A stretch of DNA of 64,000 nucleotides from the NCBI RefSeq assembly GCF_025149465.1, contig NZ_CP102275.1, positions 248,001 to 312,000 on the forward strand, read 5' to 3'. The stretch's first letter is position 1. Every line of letters starts with the position of its first letter. The translations under genes were made by a program, and so were the position numbers. This DNA comes from Thomasclavelia spiroformis DSM 1552. GTDB lineage: Bacteria > Bacillota_I > Bacilli_A > Erysipelotrichales > Coprobacillaceae. Of this stretch, positions 24,663 to 33,077 are shown piece after piece. The notes beneath the pieces were generated by a model, which was not told the DNA's origin, ran no database searches, and saw nothing but the letters and a program-made list of their open reading frames with translations.

Positions 24663-25346
24663 ATGGCAAAGAATTTATTAGAAAATGCAGGACATGGGTC
24701 GTTAGGAAATAAGATTTTTAATGTTCTACGTGATAAAATTTTAAATGAAGAATATGTTCAAGGTCAAAAACTTAATGAAGTTGCTTTATCAAAGGAACTG
24801 AATATTTCTAGAACACCTATCCGAGAAGCCTTAAAGCAATTAGAATTAGAAGGATTAGTTAAAAGTATTCCTAATAAGGGTGTATATGTTTTAGGATTTT
24901 CTCATCGTGATATTGATGATATGCTGGAAATTCGTTATGCGTTAGAAGGACTTGCAATTCAATTAGCAATTGAAAGAATTACAGAAGATGAATTAGAAAA
25001 GATTAAAGAAGTATATGATTTGATGGAATTTTATGCTAAAAAAGGTGATCAAGAAAAATTCAATGATATTAATATTGCTTTCCATGATGCTATATATCGT
25101 TGTACACAATCTAAATATTTTGAACAACTTTTAAGTGATATTAATTATTATATTCATGTAACTTCTAGACATTCAATTCGTCAACCAGATCGTTTAATTT
25201 CGGCTGCTAAAGAACACCGTGAAATATATGAAGCTATTTTAGCACGTGATAAAAAATTAGCTAAAGAAAAAATACAGCATCATATTAGAAAAACACAAAT
25301 GTTAGTTAGAAATTATTATGAAAAGAAAAATAATAGTGAAGAATAA
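24663..25346 (+). CDS. GntR-family transcriptional regulator, FCD subfamily
   Basis: The 227-residue protein has an N-terminal winged helix at about 12-80 (LSKELNISRTPIREALKQLELEGLV, of which RTPIREAL is the recognition-helix signature) and an all-helical FCD effector domain at about 88-215. The FCD metal histidines are visible in FHDAIY, KEHREIYEAI and KIQHHI. FCD regulators respond to organic acids or amino acids. It is the third gene of the acn-icd operon, starting three bases after icd. Matching palindromes at this operon, opp, the AGCS transporter and weakly glnN make it a candidate regulator of carbon/nitrogen genes (inference). Confidence 0.93.
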   Translation: MAKNLLENAGHGSLGNKIFNVLRDKILNEEYVQGQKLNEVALSKELNISRTPIREALKQLELEGLVKSIPNKGVYVLGFSHRDIDDMLEIRYALEGLAIQLAIERITEDELEKIKEVYDLMEFYAKKGDQEKFNDINIAFHDAIYRCTQSKYFEQLLSDINYYIHVTSRHSIRQPDRLISAAKEHREIYEAILARDKKLAKEKIQHHIRKTQMLVRNYYEKKNNSEE

Positions 25347-25358
25347 AATTATTTTAGA

Positions 25359-25384
25359 GGGTTAGATTAAAATCTAACCTTTTA
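25359..25384 (+). terminator. Terminator after gntR
   Basis: GGTTAGATT and AATCTAACC form a nine-base stem with a two-base loop and a T tail. Confidence 0.85.
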
Positions 25385-25464
25385 TGTATTTAAAATGAAT
25401 AATTTAGAAAGATAGCATAAACTTATGGTGTATATTATAATGTAAATAAAAAGGGGGTGTAATT

Positions 25465-26691
25465 ATGAAGGCAAAAAATTATAACTTAAACGATACAAAA
25501 TTAGATGATAGTAAAGTATTTCGTGATGCTGTACATAATTATATACATGTTGATCAACCGGTTATACTTGATTTAATTAATTCTAAAGAAATGCAAAGAT
25601 TAAGAAGAATAAAACAATTGGGTGGAACACATTTGGTATACCAAAGCGCAGAACATTCACGTTTTTGTCATTGTTTAGGGGTATATTTTATTGTTCGAAA
25701 AATGATTTTTAATAGTGAGGTTGGTAAGTATCTTAGTGATTATGATAAGTTGACAGTTATGTGTGCAGCATTATTACATGATCTTGGTCATGGACCATTT
25801 TCACATTGTTTTGAAGGTGCTTTTGGATTAAATCATGAAGAGTATACAGTTAAAATTATTAATGGAAATAGTGAGGTTAATTGTATTTTAGAATCTTTTG
25901 AAAAAGGTTTTTCTAAAAAAGTTAGCAGTATTATTGAAAAAACACATCCTAATACTATTTTAATTCAAATGATATCTAGTCAGTTAGATGCTGATAGAAT
26001 GGATTATTTATTGCGAGACTCTTATTTTACAGGGACTACGTATGGTCATTTTGATTTATATAGAATTTTACGAGTGATGAAAGTAGTAGATAATAAAATT
26101 GTTTATAAATATTCTGGGGTTCAAGCAATAGAAAATTACATTCTAGCAAGATATCATATGTATTGGCAAGTTTATTATCATCCTACATCAAGAAGCTATG
26201 AGCAATTGTTGATTAGTATTTTTAGAAGAATGAAAGATTTATATAATGAAGGATATGATTTTGGAGATATTCGCTATTTAAACCCCTTTTTAGATGGAAA
26301 TGTTAATGAGGTAGATTATGTTAAATTAGATGAAAGTATCGTTCTATATTATTTTAGATTATTAAGTGAAAGTAATGATAAAATTTTAGCTGATTTATGT
26401 GATCGATTTTTAAATCGTAAATTATTTGCATATCGAGATTTAAATAATGAAGAAGAAAAGATAAAAATCATAAAAGAATTTGCTAAAAGTGGAATTGCAG
26501 TAAGATATTATGTTGTAAGTGATGATCAAAGTCAAATTCCATATTTGTATTATGATAATAATGAAGTTAATGCAATTGAGATATTAGTTAATCATGAATT
26601 AAAGTTGTTACCAGAAGTATCAGAAATTGTTGGGGCAATAACCAATTCTAGTAAGAATAAAATTGATCATAAAATATTTTATCCTGAATAA
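25465..26691 (+). CDS. HD-domain phosphohydrolase (dNTPase-like, YwfO type)
   Basis: The 408-residue protein has the SAMHD1-like family start FRDAVHNYIHVDQPVILDLI, followed by the RLRRIKQLGGTHLVY segment, the HD motif LLHDLGHGPFSH near residue 108 and QLDADRMDYLLRD near 175. Related proteins hydrolyse deoxynucleoside triphosphates or other nucleotides in the cytoplasm. It has its own AAGGGGGTG ribosome binding site; a TATAAT occurs at 25436-25441 with no good -35. It is convergent with a penicillin-binding protein gene through a shared hairpin. Confidence 0.88.
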   Translation: MKAKNYNLNDTKLDDSKVFRDAVHNYIHVDQPVILDLINSKEMQRLRRIKQLGGTHLVYQSAEHSRFCHCLGVYFIVRKMIFNSEVGKYLSDYDKLTVMCAALLHDLGHGPFSHCFEGAFGLNHEEYTVKIINGNSEVNCILESFEKGFSKKVSSIIEKTHPNTILIQMISSQLDADRMDYLLRDSYFTGTTYGHFDLYRILRVMKVVDNKIVYKYSGVQAIENYILARYHMYWQVYYHPTSRSYEQLLISIFRRMKDLYNEGYDFGDIRYLNPFLDGNVNEVDYVKLDESIVLYYFRLLSESNDKILADLCDRFLNRKLFAYRDLNNEEEKIKIIKEFAKSGIAVRYYVVSDDQSQIPYLYYDNNEVNAIEILVNHELKLLPEVSEIVGAITNSSKNKIDHKIFYPE

Positions 26692-26705
26692 TTTATTCAG
26701 GATTG
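26681..26705. terminator. Bidirectional hairpin between the HD and PBP genes
   Basis: ATCCTGAATAA and TTATTCAGGAT form an 11-bp stem with a very short loop, overlapping the end of the plus-strand gene and lying at the end of the minus-strand gene. Confidence 0.65.
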
Positions 26706-28580
26706 CTTTTTCTTGAACCAATATACTATACCATTTTCGTCAAATTCACTGCTAATTGGATCAATAGCGATTGCTTGAAGATTTTTAGTAGGTTTATACC
26801 ATTTAACATCTTGAGTTTCATTAGTGTAATTCAATACATCTACAACTGTTTTTTTTGCTACAGTTTTATCATTTGATGTTTTCATTTTTCGATTATCATC
26901 ATATCCAACCCAACTAGCTACTAAAACATTAGGATTATACGCTACAGCTAAATTATCAAAGTCAGTACTTCCAGTTTTACAGGCATTAGTATTTTCTAGT
27001 TTATATGTAGCCATAGTAGCTTGTAAATAAGTGCTATATCGATTATCAAAAGAAGCGGTTAATAATTGTGATAGAGCCAAGCAACTATCTTTATTCAACA
27101 TTTGTTTATTTTGTGCTTTATGTTGATAAATAATTTTACCTTCATTATTAGTGATTTTTTCAATAGTATATAAATGATTATATACTCCTTCACTTGCAAG
27201 TGTATTATACATATTAGCAAGATTATAAATATTAGTATTTAATGTTCCTAATGCAAGAGAAGCATTTGCTTCTACATCTTCAATACCAAATTTTTTAATT
27301 AAAGAAGCAAGGTTTTCTTTGCCAAGAAAAAGATGTGTTTTTACTGCATATATGTTATCAGATACTGCAATTGCTTGAGCAAGATTGATTTCTTTATATG
27401 CGTATTTATCATTGAAATTACCAGGACTATAAGTTGTATTGTCTTCTAATTTAAAAGTTGTAGGTTCGTTTAAAAAAGTTGTTGTAGGACTAAAACCATT
27501 TTCTAATGCTAAATAATATAATAATGGTTTGATAGTACTTCCAATTTGACGATTTGCTTTAGTTGCTCGATTGAACTGTGATTTTGAATAATCTTTACCG
27601 CCTATTAATCCTAAAATTTTACTAGTGTAAGGTTCAACGACAATACTTGATGTTTCTACTTCGCTGTCTTTTGTATAATTAGTAGCGCTTTGTTCTAATA
27701 CTTTTTGATAGTCAGAATCTAATGTTGTATATACATTTAAACCTTGATTTAAGTAAGTATTATTATAATATCCTAGCTCTTCTAATTCATCAATAACGGT
27801 ATCTTTATAGAAATTATTTGATAGATTTTCATCAACTTTATGTTCACTTGCTAGATTTAAAGGACTATTTAAAACTTCCTGTTTTTGTTGTTTAGTGATT
27901 TTTTTGGTATCGATTAGTGCGTCTAAAACGACACCTTGTCTTTTTCTGGCGCTTTCTTCATCATTTAGTGGTGAAAAATAAGTAGGTCCATTAACTATTC
28001 CAGCAAGCATAGAGCTCTCGTTTAAATTTAAATCTTTGGCGCTTTTATCGTAAAAATAGCGTGCAGCATTTTCGATACCATAAATACCATGACCAAAATA
28101 TACGTTATTTATATAACCTTCAAGGATCAAATCTTTACTTAAATGGGTTTCAAGTTGCATGGTTAAAAAAGCCTCTTTTATTTTACGAGACCAGGATTTT
28201 TCGTTTGTTAAGTATAGTAAACGAGCATATTGTTGAGTTATTGTACTAGCCCCTTGTGATTTATCTTGATTTGTGATATTTACTTTTATAGCTCTTAAAA
28301 TACCAATAGGATCAAAACCACGGTGTTGATAGAAGCGACGATCTTCGATAGCTACGATACTGTCTTTGAAATATTGACTGACATTATCCAAAGAAACATA
28401 GTGACCAGCATAATCATTGATTGACTGATAATAAATTTGTTGATTGTTATCATATAGTTTTAGATATCTATTTTTATTTAAATCTGGAGAACCTATTAAG
28501 TATGCAATAACATATAATGATAAAAGTGAAGTTGTCATGATAGTTAAAATAGTTAAGATTATTTTTATAAATTTTTTCAT
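26697..28580 (-). CDS. Class A penicillin-binding protein (PBP1a-like)
   Basis: The 627-residue bifunctional enzyme polymerises and cross-links peptidoglycan outside the membrane. It has one N-terminal membrane anchor (about 5-30). The glycosyltransferase 51 domain follows, with catalytic EDRRFYQHRGFD (Glu79) and GASTITQQYAR. The transpeptidase domain shows the SxxK box GSTIKP, the SDN box AVSDN and the KTGST box in order. The SD GGTGAG precedes ATG 28580. The C-terminus is short, without the extra repeats of larger PBP1a proteins. It is divergent from ywiB. Confidence 0.95.
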   Translation of the reverse strand: MKKFIKIILTILTIMTTSLLSLYVIAYLIGSPDLNKNRYLKLYDNNQQIYYQSINDYAGHYVSLDNVSQYFKDSIVAIEDRRFYQHRGFDPIGILRAIKVNITNQDKSQGASTITQQYARLLYLTNEKSWSRKIKEAFLTMQLETHLSKDLILEGYINNVYFGHGIYGIENAARYFYDKSAKDLNLNESSMLAGIVNGPTYFSPLNDEESARKRQGVVLDALIDTKKITKQQKQEVLNSPLNLASEHKVDENLSNNFYKDTVIDELEELGYYNNTYLNQGLNVYTTLDSDYQKVLEQSATNYTKDSEVETSSIVVEPYTSKILGLIGGKDYSKSQFNRATKANRQIGSTIKPLLYYLALENGFSPTTTFLNEPTTFKLEDNTTYSPGNFNDKYAYKEINLAQAIAVSDNIYAVKTHLFLGKENLASLIKKFGIEDVEANASLALGTLNTNIYNLANMYNTLASEGVYNHLYTIEKITNNEGKIIYQHKAQNKQMLNKDSCLALSQLLTASFDNRYSTYLQATMATYKLENTNACKTGSTDFDNLAVAYNPNVLVASWVGYDDNRKMKTSNDKTVAKKTVVDVLNYTNETQDVKWYKPTKNLQAIAIDPISSEFDENGIVYWFKKKQS

Positions 28581-28682
28581 TTTCTCACCAAAACTATTAT
28601 TAGCAAATTTGTGTTATAATATACACCGTATTAATTTTTAATGTGATAAAATAAATATAATTTTTATTAAAGGAGACATATG

Positions 28683-29060
28683 ATGGAGCCAATTAAGGTT
28701 AAATATAGAAGTGTTTTTAAATATGATAGTCATCAAGAAACGATAAAGTTTGATACGAATGGATATTTAAAAAATACTAGTAACGGAAAAACAATAAGTT
28801 TTAAAGGGGATAAAGAGATTAAGATTGAAATTATGCTGGATAAAGTTATTTTACATAATGGAAAGAGTGTGTTGCATTTGGTCTTAAATGATGAAATTGT
28901 AAATGAATATGAAACTGATTATGGAGTTGTTTTGTTAAAAACAAAGTTAATCTCTTATCAATATGAAAATCCACTTAAATTAAGGTATGAATTGTATGAT
29001 GGAAATAATTTGATTAGTAGTGTTTATTTAATGGTTTCGTATTTACAATTAGAAAATTAA
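28683..29060 (+). CDS. ywiB: DUF1934 (YwiB-like) beta-barrel protein
   Basis: The 125-residue protein is almost all beta strand, as in YwiB/DUF1934 calycin-like proteins. The start KVKYRSVFKYD and end SSVYLMVSYLQLEN fit this small family. In Bacillus ywiB precedes argS and rpoE, and the same order is kept here with cls inserted. ATG 28683 has the better spacing (seven bases) from AGGAG; ATG 28680 is the alternative. A TATAAT at 28615-28620 may be its promoter. Function is not established. Confidence 0.8.
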   Translation: MEPIKVKYRSVFKYDSHQETIKFDTNGYLKNTSNGKTISFKGDKEIKIEIMLDKVILHNGKSVLHLVLNDEIVNEYETDYGVVLLKTKLISYQYENPLKLRYELYDGNNLISSVYLMVSYLQLEN

Positions 29061-29123
29061 TTTAAAATGGGATGAATATTTAATTTTAAATAGTTTAAGT
29101 TGTAGTCAAAAGGAGTGATAGAG

Positions 29124-30644
29124 ATGAAAAAGGGATTAGAGTTTTTATCGAATCGTATAGTTGTTTCAATTATTTTGATTATTATCCAAATAATTGCTAT
29201 TTTAATATTTGCATATACTTTATTTATTGACTTATGGGTTTTTAAAATAATATTTATGATGTTAAGTTTGTTGGTTGTATTGTATATTATAAATAAAGAT
29301 GATGATCCTAGTTATAAAATTATTTGGTTAGTTCCAATTTTATCTTTTCCTGTTTTTGGCGGTGTTTTGTATCTTACTTTTGGAAATAAAAAACCAGCAA
29401 AAAAATTGCAGATTGCTTTTGATAAACAAAGTAAAGCAACTAATCCATATATTTATCCAAATCATGTTCTTGAAGAAATTGCTGATCCTATTATTAAGGG
29501 ACAAATTAAGTATTTAGTTAATGAAAATTTTCCTGTTTATAATAATAGTGAGATTAAATATTATTCTTTAGGAGAAGAAGCTTATTTGGATTTGTTAGAG
29601 GAACTTGCTAAAGCTAAACATTTTATTTTTATGGAATATTTTATTGTTGAAGAGGGTAAGATGTTTGATGCAGTTTTAAATATTTTAAAACAGAAAGTTA
29701 AAGAAGGCGTTGAAGTTCGTTTTATGTATGATGATGTAGGTTCTTTAACGATGTTACCGTTTAAGTATTATCAAAAATTGGAGAGTTATGGAATTAAATG
29801 TATCTCATTTAATCATTTTGTCCCATTTATTTCAGCAGTAATGAATACCCGTGATCATCGTAAAATCACGGTAATTGATGGAAATATTGGTTTTAGTGGT
29901 GGATTTAATCTTGCTGATGAATATATCAACGAAAAAGTTAAATATGGTCACTGGAAAGATACAGGGGTAATGATTAAAGGTGAGGCGGTATGGAATTTAA
30001 CATTGATGTTTTTGGTGACATGGAATGCATCTTTAAATAGTTTTGAAGATTATGATAAATATCATCCGCGTCATTACAGTGTTGATAAAATAAGACCAGA
30101 TGGTTATATTTTACCATATGGAGATTCACCGTTAGATAATAAACCGGTAGGTAAAAATGTTTATTTAAATATGATAAATCAAGCTCAAAAATATATATAC
30201 ATTAATACACCTTACTTGATTATTAATGATGAATTAAAAAATGCTTTGTGTTTAGCTGTACAAAGAGGGGTCGATGTAAGAATTATAACACCGGGGATTC
30301 CAGATAAAAAACTAGTATATAAAGTTACACGCTCTTATTATGAAATATTGATTAATGAGGGTGTAAAAATATATGAATATACACCAGGGTTTATTCATGC
30401 AAAAAACTTTGTTTGTGATGATAAAGTGGCTACTGTAGGAACAATAAATTTGGATTATCGTAGTTTGTATTTGCACTTTGAATGTGGTGTGTATATTTAT
30501 CAGACATCAGCGATTAAAGATATAAAAAATGACTTCTTAAAGACAATTACTTTGTCAAAAGAAATAACGCAAGTTGATGTTATGCATGGTAAGTTTAGAG
30601 GATGGACTGAGGCAATATTAAGAGTGTTTGCACCATTATTATAA
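29124..30644 (+). CDS. cls: Cardiolipin synthase
   Basis: The 506-residue enzyme condenses two phosphatidylglycerol molecules to cardiolipin. It has two N-terminal membrane segments (about 10-60) and a PLDc_N region (PSYKIIWLVPILSFPVFGG). Two HKD motifs follow: HRKITVIDGNIGFSGG near residue 245 and HAKNFVCDDKVATVGTINLD near 430. ATG 29124 follows AAGGAG with eight-base spacing. It separates ywiB from argS, genes that are adjacent in Bacillus. Confidence 0.95.
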   Translation: MKKGLEFLSNRIVVSIILIIIQIIAILIFAYTLFIDLWVFKIIFMMLSLLVVLYIINKDDDPSYKIIWLVPILSFPVFGGVLYLTFGNKKPAKKLQIAFDKQSKATNPYIYPNHVLEEIADPIIKGQIKYLVNENFPVYNNSEIKYYSLGEEAYLDLLEELAKAKHFIFMEYFIVEEGKMFDAVLNILKQKVKEGVEVRFMYDDVGSLTMLPFKYYQKLESYGIKCISFNHFVPFISAVMNTRDHRKITVIDGNIGFSGGFNLADEYINEKVKYGHWKDTGVMIKGEAVWNLTLMFLVTWNASLNSFEDYDKYHPRHYSVDKIRPDGYILPYGDSPLDNKPVGKNVYLNMINQAQKYIYINTPYLIINDELKNALCLAVQRGVDVRIITPGIPDKKLVYKVTRSYYEILINEGVKIYEYTPGFIHAKNFVCDDKVATVGTINLDYRSLYLHFECGVYIYQTSAIKDIKNDFLKTITLSKEITQVDVMHGKFRGWTEAILRVFAPLL

Positions 30645-30743
30645 GATATAGTTTTTGGATAAATTGTTTTAAAAACATTGACTTAATGGGGCTTTAATGG
30701 TAATTTAATAAAGATATGTGGTAAAGACGTAAGGAGGACAATA

Positions 30744-32405
30744 ATGGCAATTAATAAGATAGAAGCAACTTTAAAAAATGTATTGAAAAAAGCAATAATA
30801 TCACGTGGATTTGTGGAAGATTATGATCAAGAAAATATTATAATTGAGATTCCTAGAGATAAAACACATGGTGATTATTCAACAAATTTAGCAATGCAAT
30901 TAACAAAATTATTAAAAAGAAATCCACGTGAAATTGCTACTGCAATAGTAGAAGCGATAGATAAAGAAACTGCCAATATTGAAAAAATAGAAATAGCGGG
31001 TCCAGGATTTATTAATTTATTTTTAGCTAAAGATGCAATGACATCAATTATAAAAGAAGTATTAGATGAAAAAGAAAATTATGGTAAAAGCAATTATGGA
31101 AATGGAATTAAATATAATGTAGAGTTTGTTTCTGCTAATCCAACTGGAGATTTGCATTTAGGTCATGCTAAAGGTGCGGCTGTTGGGGATAGTATTTGTC
31201 GTATTATGGAAGCAGCAGGTTATGATGTTACACGTGAATATTATATAAATGATGCGGGAAATCAAATTCATAATTTAGCATTATCTTTATATGCGCGTTA
31301 TCAACAAGCTTTTGGTAAAGAGGTTACGATGCCAGAAGATGGATATCATGGTAAGGATATTATTGATATTGCAAATAAGATTAAAGAAATTGAAGGTGAT
31401 AAGTATTTAGGATTACCTGAAGATAAAGCGATTGCTTATTTTAGAGCTAAGGGAACTGAATATGAGTTACAAAAAATAAAAGATATTTTAAATGAGTTTA
31501 GAGTTTCTTTTGATGTTTGGTTTTCAGAAACTTCTTTATATGAAGAAAATAAAGTTGTACCAACAATTGAAAAATTAAAAGAAGCTGGATATACATATGA
31601 AGAAGATGGAGCTTTATGGTTTAAATCAACTGAATTTGGTGATGATAAAAATCGTGTACTAATTAAAAGCGATGGATCATATACTTATTTGACACCGGAT
31701 ATTGCTTATCATTTAAATAAATTAGATCGTGGCTATGAATATTTAGTTGACTTGTTAGGTGCAGATCATCATGGATATATTAATCGTATGAAGGCAGCAA
31801 TTCAAGCTCTTGGATATAATGCTGATCAATTAAATATTGATATTATTCAAATGGTTAGAATGATGAATAACGGTGAACCAGTTAAAATGTCTAAAAGAAC
31901 TGGAAATGCAGTAACTATTAAAGATTTAATTGAAGAAATTGGAGTAGATGCTACACGTTACTTCTTTGTATCAAAAGCAGCCAATACACCTTTTGATTTT
32001 GATATTGGATTAGCTAAATCTCATTCAAATGAAAATCCTGTTTATTATGCACAATACGCTCATGCAAGAATGTGTTCAATTAAAACTCAGGCAGATAAAG
32101 CAAAGATTGACTATAGTGATAAATTTGATTTGCTAGTTAATAATAAAGAAATTGAATTAGTTAAACATATTAATGAATTTAGAAATGTAATTGTAGATAG
32201 TGCTATTAATAGAGCACCACATAAAATTGCTAATTATATTCAACGATTAGCACAATTGTTTCATAGTTTTTATAATGAATGTTATGTTATCGATGAAAAT
32301 AATATAGAATTAAGTAAGCAAAGATTATCGTTAGTTGAGGCAACTAGAATAACAATGGCTAATGCATTGAATTTAATTGGTGTAAGTGCCCCAGAAAAAA
32401 TGTAG
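30744..32405 (+). CDS. argS: Arginyl-tRNA synthetase
   Basis: The 553-residue class I synthetase charges tRNA-Arg. It has an N-terminal additional domain (about 1-110), the HIGH-type motif NPTGDLHLGHAKGA near residue 130, the KMSKRTGNAVT motif near 380 and a C-terminal anticodon-binding helical domain with the FYNECYV segment. The start follows AAGGAGG. It is followed after 12 bases by rpoE, as in other Firmicutes. Confidence 0.97.
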   Translation: MAINKIEATLKNVLKKAIISRGFVEDYDQENIIIEIPRDKTHGDYSTNLAMQLTKLLKRNPREIATAIVEAIDKETANIEKIEIAGPGFINLFLAKDAMTSIIKEVLDEKENYGKSNYGNGIKYNVEFVSANPTGDLHLGHAKGAAVGDSICRIMEAAGYDVTREYYINDAGNQIHNLALSLYARYQQAFGKEVTMPEDGYHGKDIIDIANKIKEIEGDKYLGLPEDKAIAYFRAKGTEYELQKIKDILNEFRVSFDVWFSETSLYEENKVVPTIEKLKEAGYTYEEDGALWFKSTEFGDDKNRVLIKSDGSYTYLTPDIAYHLNKLDRGYEYLVDLLGADHHGYINRMKAAIQALGYNADQLNIDIIQMVRMMNNGEPVKMSKRTGNAVTIKDLIEEIGVDATRYFFVSKAANTPFDFDIGLAKSHSNENPVYYAQYAHARMCSIKTQADKAKIDYSDKFDLLVNNKEIELVKHINEFRNVIVDSAINRAPHKIANYIQRLAQLFHSFYNECYVIDENNIELSKQRLSLVEATRITMANALNLIGVSAPEKM

Positions 32406-32417
32406 GAGGATTTAAAG

Positions 32418-32762
32418 ATGGATAGTATGGATAGATATTATAATATGTCTATGGTTGATGTAGCATATGAATTAATGACAAAAAAGAAAACAGCAGTTAA
32501 TTTTTATAAATTGTGGAATGAAGTTTGTCAAATGAAAAAATTTGATGAAGAAAAAAGAAATGAAAAAGAATCATTATTTTATACTAACATTACTTTAGAT
32601 GGGCGTTTTATTACAGTTGGTGAAAATAATTGGGATTTAAGAAGTCGACATACATTTAGTGAAGTTCATATTGATATGAATGATATTTATGCTGAAGAAG
32701 AAGATGTACCAGAAGAACCTGAAGAAGATGTGGATTCAACAATTGAAGATGACTATAATTAA
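32418..32762 (+). CDS. rpoE: DNA-directed RNA polymerase delta subunit
   Basis: The 114-residue protein has an N-terminal HARE-HTH domain (about 10-80, with VDVAYELMTKKKTAVNFYKLW and the conserved FYTNITLDGRFI-VGENNWDLR) and an acidic Glu/Asp tail at about 88-114. Delta binds RNA polymerase in Firmicutes, lowering non-specific binding and speeding recycling. The tail is shorter than in Bacillus subtilis. AGGAGG precedes the ATG, and it lies directly downstream of argS. Confidence 0.92.
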   Translation: MDSMDRYYNMSMVDVAYELMTKKKTAVNFYKLWNEVCQMKKFDEEKRNEKESLFYTNITLDGRFITVGENNWDLRSRHTFSEVHIDMNDIYAEEEDVPEEPEEDVDSTIEDDYN

Positions 32763-32800
32763 TTTTATTTTTAATTATAAAATGAAAAGGGAAATTAAAA

Positions 32801-32926
32801 GTGTTTAATCGATTTAAAGGGATTAAATTAAAGTGGTATCATTTTATTGTTTTTTGTTTACCAGGAGGGATGTTCATGTTAACATGCTTACTGGCTTATG
32901 AATATAAAAAAACAAAGATGTTATGA
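32801..32926 (+). CDS. 41-residue small membrane protein, unknown
   Basis: A GTG-started ORF encodes a basic N-terminus (MFNRFKGIKLKWYH), one hydrophobic segment at about 15-34 and a basic C-terminus. AAAAGGG precedes it by about ten bases, a modest SD. It lies 38 bases after rpoE, and a good terminator begins exactly at its stop codon, which supports its being the last gene of the argS-rpoE transcript. No family is recognised. Confidence 0.5.
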   Translation: MFNRFKGIKLKWYHFIVFCLPGGMFMLTCLLAYEYKKTKML

Positions 32927-32956
32927 AAGCTAGATAATGTATCTGGCTTTTTATTT
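32926..32956 (+). terminator. Terminator of the argS-rpoE operon
   Basis: AAAGCTAGATA and TATCTGGCTTT pair over 11 bases with one wobble and a three-base loop, then a T-rich tail. Confidence 0.8.
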
Positions 32957-33038
32957 TGCAAAAAATTCAGATATGTAATTAAATTAATTTTATATTGATT
33001 TTCATAATTACAATGAAATATTATTTAAAATTAAAAAA

Positions 33039-33061
33039 TCACCGGAAATAAATTCCGGTGA
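33039..33061 (-). terminator. Terminator of the alcohol dehydrogenase gene
   Basis: TCACCGGAA and TTCCGGTGA form a nine-base stem with a five-base loop; on the minus strand it is followed by six Ts. Confidence 0.85.
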
Positions 33062-33077
33062 ATAGAAAATTGATAAA

